In this document: in pieces, positions 53,145 to 62,628 of the stretch
How the letters are laid out: the number at the start of each line of letters is the position of its first letter
How positions within the stretch are numbered: the stretch's first letter is position 1
Assembly (NCBI GenBank): GCA_958354105.1
Contig: CATWVA010000001.1
Location: forward strand, 62,001-126,000
Source: an uncultured Collinsella sp.
GTDB taxonomy: Bacteria; Actinomycetota; Coriobacteriia; Coriobacteriales; Coriobacteriaceae
DNA: 64,000 bases
Direction: 5' to 3'
The notes under the pieces: generated by a model
What the model saw: the letters and a program-made list of their open reading frames with translations, nothing else
What the model was told of the DNA's origin: nothing
Databases searched by the model: none
Translations under genes and position numbers: made by a program

Positions 53145-56100
53145 CTAGCGCCCCTCACCGCCCAGCAGCGCCAGGACATCCTCGCGTGTGAACAGCGCCG
53201 ACGAGATGCCATCGCCGCCGAGCACGCTGTTGACCAGATCGCGCTTGGACTCCTGCATCTGCATAATGCGCTCCTCGATCGTGTCCTTGGCGATGAGCTT
53301 GTACACGGTCACGGTGTGCTGTTGGCCAATGCGGTGGGCGCGGTCGGTCGCCTGGTCCTGCGCCGCAACGTTCCACCACGGGTCGTAGTGAATGACCACG
53401 TCGGCAGCCGTCAAATTAAGACCCACGCCGCCCGCCTTGAGCGAAATCAAAAACACCGGCACCTCGCCCGCTTGGAACTGCGCAACCATCTTGGCGCGGC
53501 TCTCCTTGGACGATGCGCCCGTGAGCTTAAGGAAGGCAATGTCCTCCTTGGCCAGGCGCTTGCCGATGATATCGAGCATGCCCGTGAACTGGCTGAACAG
53601 CAAGATGCGATGACCACCGTCGAGCGCACCATGGACGAGCTCCATGCACGTATCGAGCTTGGCGCTTCCCGCCTTGTAGTCCGCGTAGTGCAGATGCGGG
53701 TCGCAGCAGATCTGGCGCAGCTTGGTGAGCTCGGCGAGCACCTTGAGCTTGTCCTTCTTAAACTCCCCAGCCTCGCGGTGCTGCACCTGCTGGGCGATGC
53801 GGTCCTGGTTGGCCAGGTAGAGCTTGCGCTGCTCGCCGGTAAGCTGCGCCATGACGGTGTCCTCGATCTTCTCGGGCAGATCGGCTACCACGTCTTCCTT
53901 TACGCGGCGCAGCACAAACGGGCTTACGAGCGCCTGCAGACGAGCGGCGCTGTCGCCCTCGGCATGCTCAACGGGGCTCTCAAAACGCTTGGCAAACGAG
54001 TCGCGCGTGCCCAGAAGGCCCGGCATCAAAAAGTCGAAGATGCTCCAGAGCTCGGACAGGCGGTTTTCGATGGGCGTTCCCGTTAAGGCAAAGCGCACGC
54101 CGGCCGGCAGACGCTTGGCAGCGCGGGCCACCTGGGTGAGCGGGTTTTTAATGTACTGGGCCTCGTCGAGCACCACGCGGGCAAAGTCCTGCTCGGCGTA
54201 TTCGTCGATGTCGCGGCGCATGAGGTCATACGACGTCACGATCACGTTGTGCTCGGCAACACCGGCAATTTGCACGCGGCGCTGAGCCTTGGCGCCCACA
54301 ATGGCACACACATTAAGCGTTGGGGCAAAGCGCTCCAACTCGGCAGTCCAGTTGTACACAAGCGACGCGGGGCATACCACGAACGTGGGTTTGGCATCCC
54401 CCGCCTCCACGCGCGCCAGAATATGCGCGATCATCTGCAGCGTTTTGCCCAGGCCCATGTCATCGGCCAAGATGCCGCCAAGGCCCAAGTGCTCGAGCGA
54501 GCCGAGCCACTGATACCCGTCGACCTGGTAGCCACGCAGCGTAGCCTTGAGCGAGGCGGGTGCCGTAAAGTCCATCTTGCCGAGCGTGTCCAGACGCTCA
54601 ACGGTGCGACGAAATGCTGCGTCGCGATCGGCCTCGAGCGCGGGTGTGCGCGCAAGCATGCTATCGACAAACAGGGTACTCGATGCGGGAAGCGACACAC
54701 CGTCGAGCAGGTCGACGGCATCGACACCCAAGTCCTCGGCAAGGCCAAACGCGGCGCGCGCTCCCTCATCCAGGCGCACGATGTCGCCGGACGTAAGGCG
54801 CACAAACGTCTGGTGGCGCTTATACGAGTCGAGATAGATGGCAAGGTCGGCTGCCGAAAGCCCGCTCGCGCCCAACTCGACATCGAGCAGGTTGCTCTTG
54901 ACGGCCGCACGCACCGAAAGTTTGGGCGCAGGGCGGACCGAGATCTGGCGCAGGCGGTCGCTGAGCATGACCTCGCCAAGCTCGGACAGCGCAGACAGGC
55001 CCTCGGTCAGCAGGCAGAACAGGCTGGCGTCGTCGCGCTCCTCAAACGCCAGGCCGCCCTCGCGAAAATCGAAATACAGGGCCGCCGTGTCCATGACGCG
55101 AAACTCCGCCACCGCGTCGCGGGGCGGAACGCCGGGGCGTTGCTCTTCGAAGGGGCTGCCCGGGGCACCAAGGCTAAAGAGATTTGCCGACCAATCGCCG
55201 TAAAACACCGTGATCTTGCAGGTCACAAGGCCATCGTCGGCGCCAATCTCAAAATGAAAGCTCGCCTCGGGCGCCACGGCATCGAGTGCGGCGGGGGCGG
55301 TCAGGTCGGTATAGTCGCGCAAAATGGGCAGCGCCATACGGCAGAACTCACCCACCTGCTCGGCGGCAATATGGGCGGGCGTGCGGCACGGCAGCAAGCG
55401 CGACAAAAAAGGTGCGGCATGCTGAGCAAATGCAGCGTCGGTACGGCGCGCGCGGCGCGTGTCAACCAAGTAGGCGACATCGCCCGACGCAAAGCAGTAC
55501 ATATCGGCGGGCAGGCGCAGGTCATAGCTACCACCAGCCGCCGGCGCGATTTTGGCGGCAAGAAGTGGTGGGCGCTTAGCGGGCGCCTCGTCCTCCCCTT
55601 GCGGAGACAGCTCAACCGCCACGTCGTAGGTGCGACGCGTCGTCGTCCCCCGCGACCAGGCGGGCTCAAAGGAGATGGTCTGGCCGCGCAGCAGGTCCAG
55701 CACATATACGATGCTATGCTCGGACAGCGGCAACTGACGCTCGGCAACAAAACCGCTGCGGGCAAAGTCGTACGACGCCGAACGCGAGCTTGTGATGTCA
55801 TCGAGATAGGCAACTGTCGTCACAACAAGGTTGAGCAGCTTTGTCGATGTTTCGTCAAAGGCCTCAGGTGAATGGACAAACGTGAGCTTCTTGCCATAGG
55901 AGAACGTGCCGCCGCGCACGTAGGCATCGGCCATGCCGTCGATGTCCTTGACCACGTAGGAGACCGATCCACAGCGAATGCGGAACTCGAGCGCCCAGCT
56001 AAAGCGGTCAGCGAACAGCGGATTGTAGTACGGCGCCAACGAGGGCTCCAACACCGCCTTGGGGACATCGGGATCCACACTACTGGCGAGCTTGCGGCGC

Positions 56101-56609
56101 ATGCTCGCCAGCTCATCCATGCGCGCGTCCGAAAGATCGGAGAGTGCCGCCATGAGGCTGGGGCTCGTGGGGATGGGCGCCGGAAAGGGAAAATTGGGGT
56201 TGACGGCCGGCGCGGCGGACGCGGCGCGCGCGGGCTGTTTCGGCTGCGCCGTAAACGTGCGAACCGGCGTGCGCAAACCTTCGACGGGCTCGGCGCCGCT
56301 GGCATCCAAATACGCCAGCGCCGTGGCAATAGCGTGCTTACACATACCGGGATAGCGGTATGCGGCGGGGCAGTCGCAGTCGTAGTCGATAACCTCGTGC
56401 TCGTCCATGTCGAGCGCCACGTGCGTCTTGTACAGGTCACCGCGCGAGCCGCGCACCGTGCCCTCGACCGTCACGTTTTTGGAGAAGCGCGAGCCGCTGT
56501 CCTCGATCGACAGCACGGCACCGTTGAGCATGAGCGAACGCCCCTTCATAAAGGTGCCGCTCAACGCCGCCTCTTTGCGAAGCGCCTGCACAAACGTCCC
56601 CTGCGCCAT
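53145..56609 (-). CDS. SWIM-type zinc finger SNF2/Rad54-family ATPase
   Basis: 1154 residues from the ATG at 56609, just after TTGGAGGAAGTG. A SWIM finger (CDCPAAYRYPGMCKH, about residue 85) is followed by a ~450-residue middle region of the bacterial SNF2 type. The motor begins at about residue 720: GGILADDMGLGKTLQ (Walker A), VVLDEAQYIKN (DEAQ box), ALTGTPIENRLSELWS, then the second RecA-like lobe LLFSQFTGML, GGVGLNLTAADVVI and QATDRAHRIGQ. All motor motifs are intact. Members translocate on double-stranded DNA, remodelling bound proteins, and are thought to recycle RNA polymerase or act in repair. It follows dnaE by 28 bp. Confidence 0.92.
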   Translation of the reverse strand: MAQGTFVQALRKEAALSGTFMKGRSLMLNGAVLSIEDSGSRFSKNVTVEGTVRGSRGDLYKTHVALDMDEHEVIDYDCDCPAAYRYPGMCKHAIATALAYLDASGAEPVEGLRTPVRTFTAQPKQPARAASAAPAVNPNFPFPAPIPTSPSLMAALSDLSDARMDELASMRRKLASSVDPDVPKAVLEPSLAPYYNPLFADRFSWALEFRIRCGSVSYVVKDIDGMADAYVRGGTFSYGKKLTFVHSPEAFDETSTKLLNLVVTTVAYLDDITSSRSASYDFARSGFVAERQLPLSEHSIVYVLDLLRGQTISFEPAWSRGTTTRRTYDVAVELSPQGEDEAPAKRPPLLAAKIAPAAGGSYDLRLPADMYCFASGDVAYLVDTRRARRTDAAFAQHAAPFLSRLLPCRTPAHIAAEQVGEFCRMALPILRDYTDLTAPAALDAVAPEASFHFEIGADDGLVTCKITVFYGDWSANLFSLGAPGSPFEEQRPGVPPRDAVAEFRVMDTAALYFDFREGGLAFEERDDASLFCLLTEGLSALSELGEVMLSDRLRQISVRPAPKLSVRAAVKSNLLDVELGASGLSAADLAIYLDSYKRHQTFVRLTSGDIVRLDEGARAAFGLAEDLGVDAVDLLDGVSLPASSTLFVDSMLARTPALEADRDAAFRRTVERLDTLGKMDFTAPASLKATLRGYQVDGYQWLGSLEHLGLGGILADDMGLGKTLQMIAHILARVEAGDAKPTFVVCPASLVYNWTAELERFAPTLNVCAIVGAKAQRRVQIAGVAEHNVIVTSYDLMRRDIDEYAEQDFARVVLDEAQYIKNPLTQVARAAKRLPAGVRFALTGTPIENRLSELWSIFDFLMPGLLGTRDSFAKRFESPVEHAEGDSAARLQALVSPFVLRRVKEDVVADLPEKIEDTVMAQLTGEQRKLYLANQDRIAQQVQHREAGEFKKDKLKVLAELTKLRQICCDPHLHYADYKAGSAKLDTCMELVHGALDGGHRILLFSQFTGMLDIIGKRLAKEDIAFLKLTGASSKESRAKMVAQFQAGEVPVFLISLKAGGVGLNLTAADVVIHYDPWWNVAAQDQATDRAHRIGQQHTVTVYKLIAKDTIEERIMQMQESKRDLVNSVLGGDGISSALFTREDVLALLGGEGR

Positions 56610-56637
56610 CACTTCCTCCAATCTCACCCGGGGTAGC

Positions 56638-59600
56638 TTAGATCACCGTCACGCGACCCTGGTTACCCACAATGGCCTTGGCCTCGGCCAGCAGCGGAAT
56701 CGAACGCGCGTTGACCTTGGCAGGTACCTCGGCACGCAGCACGCGCCCGTCCACCTGCTCGATAAAGATCTCCACGCGGTCGCCGCCCGGGTTAGCGGCG
56801 AGCACCGTGGCCAGGCGCGCCATATTGCCCTGGCTAAAGCGGCTGTTAGGCACCATGACCTCAAACACCTTGGGCTTGTTGTTCTCCTCGTTGAGCTCGA
56901 GCGGCACGATCTCCTGCGCGATGATCTGGTCGCCGCGGTCCGAGCGCTCGAGCTTGCCCTTAATGCGCACAAAGGCATCGGACAGCTGCGCGCCGGTCTC
57001 GGGATCGACCTCGCCGTACAGGTACCCCTCGGCCTCTTTATAGGTCTTGGGGAACACGACGACGGTGGCCTCGCCTTCCATGTCCTCGAGCTGCACGATG
57101 CCCATGGGGTCACCGTTTTTGGTCACGCGCTTGGACACGCTCGAGACCATGCCGGCCCACCACAGCGCCTTGCCCTCGGGAATCTCCTGGTTGATGGTGC
57201 CGCCCGTAGGATTCTGAACTTCGTAGCCGGTATCGATCTGCGAGAACGAGAAGTCGCGCGCCTTGGCTAGTGCATACTCAAACGGGCGCAGCGGGTGGTC
57301 CGAGACATAGATGCCCAGAACCTCCTTCTCCTGGCTCAGCTTAAGGTGGCGGTCCCACTCCTGGCCGTCCGGATCGGGCACGCTCACCTCAAAGCCCGAG
57401 CCCTCAACGTCGCCAAACATGTCGAAGAACGAGGTCTGGCCGCTCGCGCGGTCCTTCTGGCGCTTTATCGCGGCGTCGATGATGTTCTCGGGGTTGTTCT
57501 TGTCCACAAAGTGCATCATCTGACGACGCGGATACCCCGTGGAGTCGAAGGCGCCTGCCTTGATCAGCGATTCGATTACGCGACGGTTGGCCTGGCTCGA
57601 GTCCACGCGCTCGACAAAGTCGTGCAGTGTCTTAAACGGACCGCCCGCCTCGCGCTCGGCGATAATCGCCTGCGCCACGCCGGTGCCCACGCCGCGGATG
57701 CCGGCCAGACCAAAGCGCACGCCCTCCTTGGTAGCCGTGAACTCGGTGCCGGACTCGTTGACATCTGGCGACAGCACGGGGATGCCGTCGTGACGGCACG
57801 CCGAGACGTAGTGCACGATCTTGTCGGTCTTGCCCGTATAGGACGTCAGAACGGCCGCCATGTACTCGTGCGGATAGTGCGCCTTGAGCCACGCCGTCTG
57901 CATAACCAGGATGGCGTAGCCGGCGGAGTGCGACTTGTTGAAGGCGTAGGATGCGAACTCGAGAACATCGTCCCAAATCTTCTGGGCGACCTCGCGCGTG
58001 TAGTTGTTCTTGATAGCGCCGTTCATCCAGTGGTCGTAGGTGGTCTCGTCCGAGCCATCCTCCCAGTGCAGCACCGTCGACGTGAGCAGCTTGATCTTCT
58101 TCTTAGCCACGGGCTTACGGATACGCGAGTCCGATTCGCCCTTGGAGAAGCCGCACATCTCGACGGAGATGAGCATAACCTGTTCCTGGTAGACCATGGT
58201 GCCGTAGGTTTCGCCCAGGATGTCGTCCAGGCGGTCGTCGTAGGAGACGGCCGGCTCCTTGCCGTTCATACGGTTGATGTAGGACGAAACCATGCCGGCG
58301 CCCAGCGGGCCCGGGCGGTACAGGGCGATCAATGCCACGACGTGCTTGTACTCGGTGGGCTTCATGTTCTTGATCGTGGCCGTCATGCCGGCGGACTCGA
58401 CCTGGAAGACGCCGGCGGTATGGCCGGAGCCCATGAGCTTAAAGATCTCGGGGTCGTCAAAGGGGATCTCTTCCTCTTTGATGTCGATGCCGAAGTTCTT
58501 TTTGATGTTTGCCTTGGCCTTGGAGATAACCGTCAGCGTGCGCAGGCCCAAGAAGTCCATCTTGAGCAGGCCCATGTCGGCAACGGTATGACCTTCGTAC
58601 TGGGTAATCTCGACGCCGCCTTTGGTATCGAGCTTAGTGGGCACGTGCTCGTTGACGGGGTCACGGCAGATCAGAACGGCGCACGCGTGCACGCCCTCGC
58701 CACGGGTGAGACCCTCGATCGAGAGCGCCGTGTCGATGATGCGACGGGCGTCGTCGTCCTTTTTATAGGCCTCGGCAAAATCGGGGTTAAACAGATCCTC
58801 TTTGCCGGGTTGTTTGTCGAGCACCTGCTTGAGCTTGACCTTGGGGTCGCTCGAGACCATCTTGGACAGACGCTGGCCCATGTAGACCGGGTAGTCCAGG
58901 ACGCGAGCGGCGTCGTTGATGGCCTGCTTGGCCTTAATGGTCGAGTAGGTGATGACGTGGGTGACCTTCTCGGGGCCGTAGAGCTGGCGAACGTGCTCCA
59001 CGACCTCGAGGCGCCGCTCATCGTCGAAGTCCATATCGATATCGGGCATCTCGGTACGCTGCGGGGACAGGAACCTCTCGAACATCAGGCCGTTCTCGAG
59101 CGGATCGAACGCGGTGATGTTCATGGCGTAGGCGACGATAGCGCCGGCAGCCGAACCACGGCCGGGGCCGACGCCGATGCCGTTGTCCTTGGCCCATTGC
59201 ACGTACTCGGCGACGATCAAAAAGTAGGCGGCAAAGCCCTTGTCGCAAATGACCTTGTATTCGTACTCAAAGCGCTCTTTGATGTTGACGCCACCGATCT
59301 CGCGCGTGGCCCAGTCGTCGCCGTAGTGCTGGCGCAGGCCCTTCTCGCACTCGCGGCGGAACTGACTCTCGTGCGTCTCGCCGGGGTCGAGCAACGGGAA
59401 GCGCGGCAGGATGATGGAGTCCCAGTCCAGCTCGACGTAGCACTTGTCGGCGATCTCGAGCGTGTTGTCGCAGGCCTCGGGGCAATACGGGAACATCGCC
59501 CGCATCTCCTCCTCGGTCTTCATGTAAAACTCCGAGCCAGTCATGCGCATGCGGTTGGGGTCGTCGACCTTGGCGTTCATGCCGATGCACATGATGACGT

Positions 59601-60441
59601 CCTGCACGGGAGCGTCCTCGCGGCGCAGGTAGTGGAAGTCGTTGGTGGCGATGACCTTGACGCCTACCTGCTTGGCGATGTCGATGAGCGTGCGGTCCAT
59701 CTGCTCGTCGGTCAGGCCGTTGTCGGTGGTAATGCCGTGTTCCTGGATCTCGATGTAAAAGTCGCCGGGGTCAAAGGTATCGCGGAAGGTCTCGGCCCAC
59801 TTGATGGCGCCTTCCATGTCGCCGCGGTCGATGTATTTGGGGATGATGCCCGCGATGCAGGCGCTCGTGCAAATCATGCCCTTGGCGTGGCGGCGCAGGT
59901 TGTCGAGCGTCACACGCGGCTTGTAGTAAAAGCCCTGCACGGCGGCCTCGGAAACCGTCTGCATCAGGTTGACGTAGCCCTCCTGGTCCTTGGCCAGGAG
60001 GATCATGTGGTAGAGCTCGGGCTTGTGGTCGCGGGCGAGCGTCTCGTCCGGCGTAAAGTAGACCTCGCAGCCAAAGATGGGCTTGATGACCAGGGGCGGC
60101 TTGAGCTCGTCGATGTTGCCCTTTTCGTCCCACATGGCCATGTCCTTCACATACTGGGCATGCTCGCGCGGGTTTTCCTCGGGATCGGGCTCCACCAGCT
60201 CGTCGCGGCGGTCCTTTTCCAAGAAGGCCTTGTCGTGGCTCCAAGTTTTGTACTCGGGCGTATTGTGGTTGACGGCGTCGCAGGCCAGCGCCAGATCGGG
60301 CACGCCATACATGTAGCCGTGGTCGGTAATGGCCACGGCGGGCATGCCCAGCTCTACGGCGCGATTGACCATATCCTGGATACGGGTTGCGCCGTCGAGC
60401 ATGGAGAAAACAGTGTGATTGTGCAGATGGACGAATGCCAT
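56638..60441 (-). CDS. dnaE: DNA polymerase III alpha subunit (DnaE)
   Basis: 1267 residues. PHP domain at the start (FVHLHNHTVFSMLDG, AVAITDHGYMYG); polymerase active site PDIDMDFDDERR near residue 467; GPGRGSAAGAIVAY near 430; helix-hairpin-helix region GVGTGVAQAI; and an OB domain at the C-terminus (MGIVQLEDMEGEATVVVFPK). An insert of roughly 45 residues in the fingers (RKPVAKKKIKLLTSTVLHWE, then DHWMNGAI) explains the larger size relative to E. coli DnaE (1160). It is the main replicative polymerase. PHP metal ligands look present, so it may proofread by itself, as in other actinobacteria. It is co-directional with the SNF2 gene. Confidence 0.96.
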   Translation of the reverse strand: MAFVHLHNHTVFSMLDGATRIQDMVNRAVELGMPAVAITDHGYMYGVPDLALACDAVNHNTPEYKTWSHDKAFLEKDRRDELVEPDPEENPREHAQYVKDMAMWDEKGNIDELKPPLVIKPIFGCEVYFTPDETLARDHKPELYHMILLAKDQEGYVNLMQTVSEAAVQGFYYKPRVTLDNLRRHAKGMICTSACIAGIIPKYIDRGDMEGAIKWAETFRDTFDPGDFYIEIQEHGITTDNGLTDEQMDRTLIDIAKQVGVKVIATNDFHYLRREDAPVQDVIMCIGMNAKVDDPNRMRMTGSEFYMKTEEEMRAMFPYCPEACDNTLEIADKCYVELDWDSIILPRFPLLDPGETHESQFRRECEKGLRQHYGDDWATREIGGVNIKERFEYEYKVICDKGFAAYFLIVAEYVQWAKDNGIGVGPGRGSAAGAIVAYAMNITAFDPLENGLMFERFLSPQRTEMPDIDMDFDDERRLEVVEHVRQLYGPEKVTHVITYSTIKAKQAINDAARVLDYPVYMGQRLSKMVSSDPKVKLKQVLDKQPGKEDLFNPDFAEAYKKDDDARRIIDTALSIEGLTRGEGVHACAVLICRDPVNEHVPTKLDTKGGVEITQYEGHTVADMGLLKMDFLGLRTLTVISKAKANIKKNFGIDIKEEEIPFDDPEIFKLMGSGHTAGVFQVESAGMTATIKNMKPTEYKHVVALIALYRPGPLGAGMVSSYINRMNGKEPAVSYDDRLDDILGETYGTMVYQEQVMLISVEMCGFSKGESDSRIRKPVAKKKIKLLTSTVLHWEDGSDETTYDHWMNGAIKNNYTREVAQKIWDDVLEFASYAFNKSHSAGYAILVMQTAWLKAHYPHEYMAAVLTSYTGKTDKIVHYVSACRHDGIPVLSPDVNESGTEFTATKEGVRFGLAGIRGVGTGVAQAIIAEREAGGPFKTLHDFVERVDSSQANRRVIESLIKAGAFDSTGYPRRQMMHFVDKNNPENIIDAAIKRQKDRASGQTSFFDMFGDVEGSGFEVSVPDPDGQEWDRHLKLSQEKEVLGIYVSDHPLRPFEYALAKARDFSFSQIDTGYEVQNPTGGTINQEIPEGKALWWAGMVSSVSKRVTKNGDPMGIVQLEDMEGEATVVVFPKTYKEAEGYLYGEVDPETGAQLSDAFVRIKGKLERSDRGDQIIAQEIVPLELNEENNKPKVFEVMVPNSRFSQGNMARLATVLAANPGGDRVEIFIEQVDGRVLRAEVPAKVNARSIPLLAEAKAIVGNQGRVTVI

Positions 60442-60519
60442 GTGATGAGCTCCGATGCGGGTTCGTGTTCTGACTGAACGATTTTACCGCACGGCACGGA
60501 CAGCACCCGAACCTAGCCA

Positions 60520-60697
60520 AACCCACACGGGTAGTCAATTTGGGACCTTCAAAAAGGGAATGAGGGCATCCCGATGCATCGAGTATTACTGGAACCCCGG
60601 CGATACGCTGAATGATTTGTGACGAATAGTCATGTCCATCAAGAAGGCTCGACGCTTCGGGCAGCTCGTCAATCGATATATCAATTCTTGGAGACAT
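60520..60697 (-). pseudogene. Stub of an unidentified gene after the MFS transporter
   Basis: A frame starting with ATG at 60697, inside the last codons of the MFS gene, begins MSPRIDISIDELPEASSLLD and continues in natural-looking sequence (YSSQIIQRIAGVPVILDAS) to about 60520. It then runs on as noise into dnaE. The first ~60 codons look like a true N-terminus whose rest was lost when dnaE-side DNA was joined. The family was not recognised. Confidence 0.35.
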
Positions 60698-61880
60698 GTA
60701 TTCCTACCATTTTTAAAGAAACAACGGCGGTAATTGCTATCGCGATTGCGCCAATAACACCGAGCGCTATCTGAATGGGATATAACCCCAACACATATCC
60801 AAATATGGAGAAAAACATTGCAGAAAAGAGAGCCCTTACCAGAGACGCGACGGAAAGGATCGTCGCGCGAAGATCGTCCGCTATCGCGTCTTGGATTAAG
60901 TTTTCCGAAATGATGTACACCACTTCTGGGAGAAAACAAAGCACCATGCTAAGGCCAAACAAACACAGCGGATTTGAAGCGAACCACGGAAGAATCATGA
61001 AAAGGCCGGCCTCGATTAGCATCGAGCCGAGCATGGTATTTCTTTTCCCGAAACGCGATGAGAAGAAATCTGCTGCAATGTAGGCCGTCGCATTTACTGC
61101 ATAGGATGCACCGAAAAAGATTCCTATTATGGAGACGGGAGCATCAAATGCGTCGAATACCAACTGATTCAAGTTGTAATAACTCCCATAGAATCCATCG
61201 AGCATGCTTGTGCCGATTAGAAGAAGCAATACCGCAAAAGCGGATTCTCCAACACGCCAGGTTTCGCGTCTGAACATCTTGGCCGCGTCAAACCTTCCCT
61301 TTTCAGAGCTTTCAGAACGGGTCGCTTCCGTCCTCTCAATGGGATACAGAAGGAAAAGCTGCAGGAGATAGAAAACGGAGACACATACGTAGAGGGCGCT
61401 CCAAGATACTTGGGCAATGAAAGATCCGAGCACAATTGCCATTCCCGTAGCGATTGATTGCGCGGCAAGCAGCCGAGCGTTGATGGTGAGGAAACGCTCT
61501 CCTTGACCGGCATTCCGGGCAATTTCATATAAAAGTGCTTGTTCGGATCCCGATTGAAGGGAGTAGGCGAGTGCCTCAACAAGGGAAAGCAAGACAAGAA
61601 AGGGACCTGAGAGCAACAGCATGCCAGCCGTATGGAAGAAAAGCAGCAGCACGCCCACTTGAATCGAAAACTTCTTTCCAAAGAAATCGCCTATCAGCCC
61701 TGTTGGCAGCTCGAGGACGACCGTTGCAATGTTAAACAGGGCTTGATAAAGCGCGATTTCCGTGACAGACATTCCTTTCTCCGCAAGGAAAAGTAGAAAC
61801 ACTCCCCGATTTAAAACAAATCCCGCGAGAACGAAAAAGGCGGAATAGATGTGCAGTTGCGTAGCGGCATTCTTATTCAT
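60681..61880 (-). CDS. MFS transporter, likely drug or metabolite efflux
   Basis: 399 residues with about twelve hydrophobic helices: FFVLAGFVLNRGVFLLFLAE at the start, LPTGLIGDFFGKKFSIQVGV (the helix 2-3 loop motif of the family), and ALGVIGAIAIAITAVVSLKM near the C-terminus. The ATG follows GGAAGTGCCAA. Base composition is visibly AT-richer than dnaE and the right-hand genes, with more AAA/ATA/TTT codons, suggesting recent transfer. A stub of a second gene overlaps its end. The substrate cannot be told. Confidence 0.85.
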   Translation of the reverse strand: MNKNAATQLHIYSAFFVLAGFVLNRGVFLLFLAEKGMSVTEIALYQALFNIATVVLELPTGLIGDFFGKKFSIQVGVLLLFFHTAGMLLLSGPFLVLLSLVEALAYSLQSGSEQALLYEIARNAGQGERFLTINARLLAAQSIATGMAIVLGSFIAQVSWSALYVCVSVFYLLQLFLLYPIERTEATRSESSEKGRFDAAKMFRRETWRVGESAFAVLLLLIGTSMLDGFYGSYYNLNQLVFDAFDAPVSIIGIFFGASYAVNATAYIAADFFSSRFGKRNTMLGSMLIEAGLFMILPWFASNPLCLFGLSMVLCFLPEVVYIISENLIQDAIADDLRATILSVASLVRALFSAMFFSIFGYVLGLYPIQIALGVIGAIAIAITAVVSLKMVGIHVSKN

Positions 61881-61983
61881 TTGGCACTTCCATCAACTAC
61901 TTTTGTCGGGCCGCTCGCTACTGACTCGAAGCCTGAAGTGTTCACAGTTGATGTGAAGAGCGGTAAAGCTTTTGCACAGGGTA

Positions 61984-62493
61984 TCAATGGAATACATCCG
62001 AAGCGTTTTCGGCAGTATCAACGGCGAAGGCGGGATTAGCCTTTACGCGGCGCTCACCCTCGATGTATTTGACGATTTGATCAATCGTCTGGTTGGCGTG
62101 GCTCTTGAGCTTGCGCTCATAGAAGAAGAGGCCGAGCTTGCCGCGCGTGCCAGACGTGTTGCCACCCACACCCTGAAAATCCTCGGTATAGGTGAGCTCG
62201 CAGGCACCATCGCCAGCAGGTGCAGCCTCATAGCGCATAGTATTGATGCCCGCCGCATACTGAAAACGGACCTCATAGAGACACGGGTAGTCAAAGTGCT
62301 TGATTTTAACCTTGATCACCATGCCCTTGGCCTTGCCTTTTGCGGACTGGGCGCGCTTCTCGTACTTATAGCCGTTGAGCTTGTTGCGGCTGGGACGCTT
62401 GCCCGTGGCGTTCTCGATATCCTGCATGATGGACCCCGCCAGAGCGTCAAAAAGCTCCTCCGGCGTCACCTTAAGCGTTTTGGCGAGCTGCAT
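61984..62493 (-). CDS. DUF3284 family protein
   Basis: 169 residues; ATG preceded by AAGGAGCC. MQLAKTLKVTPEELFDALAG, KYEKRAQSAKGKAKGMVIKV and LTYTEDFQGVGGNTSGTRGK are typical of this family, whose fold is of the START/polyketide-cyclase type. GLFFYERKLKSHANQTIDQI closes the C-terminal helix. No enzymatic residues can be named. It lies between the AddA gene and the AT-rich MFS insertion. Confidence 0.75.
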   Translation of the reverse strand: MQLAKTLKVTPEELFDALAGSIMQDIENATGKRPSRNKLNGYKYEKRAQSAKGKAKGMVIKVKIKHFDYPCLYEVRFQYAAGINTMRYEAAPAGDGACELTYTEDFQGVGGNTSGTRGKLGLFFYERKLKSHANQTIDQIVKYIEGERRVKANPAFAVDTAENASDVFH

Positions 62494-62554
62494 GATGGCT
62501 CCTTATTCGTTTGAACCGTTCGAGCCATTGTACCGCCCCAGGCTCTCCCATGCG

Positions 62555-62617
62555 TTGCGGTGAAATGCGGACTGTTTGGCGGCTTTTTTGGCCAAAACAG
62601 TCCGTATTCCACCGCAA
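62555..62617. repeat. Long hairpin between addA and the DUF3284 gene
   Basis: TTGCGGTGAAATGCGGACTG continues to GGC in the left arm; the right arm (62591-62617) is its complement with two mismatches and one bulge. The loop contains TTTTTT on the plus strand. It could end the minus-strand addA transcript or be a copy of an intergenic repeat. Confidence 0.65.
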
Positions 62618-62628
62618 GTTATTGAGGG

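Noticed and set aside
57295..60477. A 1060-codon open frame antisense to dnaE, and similar long antisense frames over ruvB, fhs, the SNF2 gene and the giant surface protein
   Set aside because: High-GC genes leave the opposite strand open. The products lack domain patterns and RBS, and the sense genes are certain.
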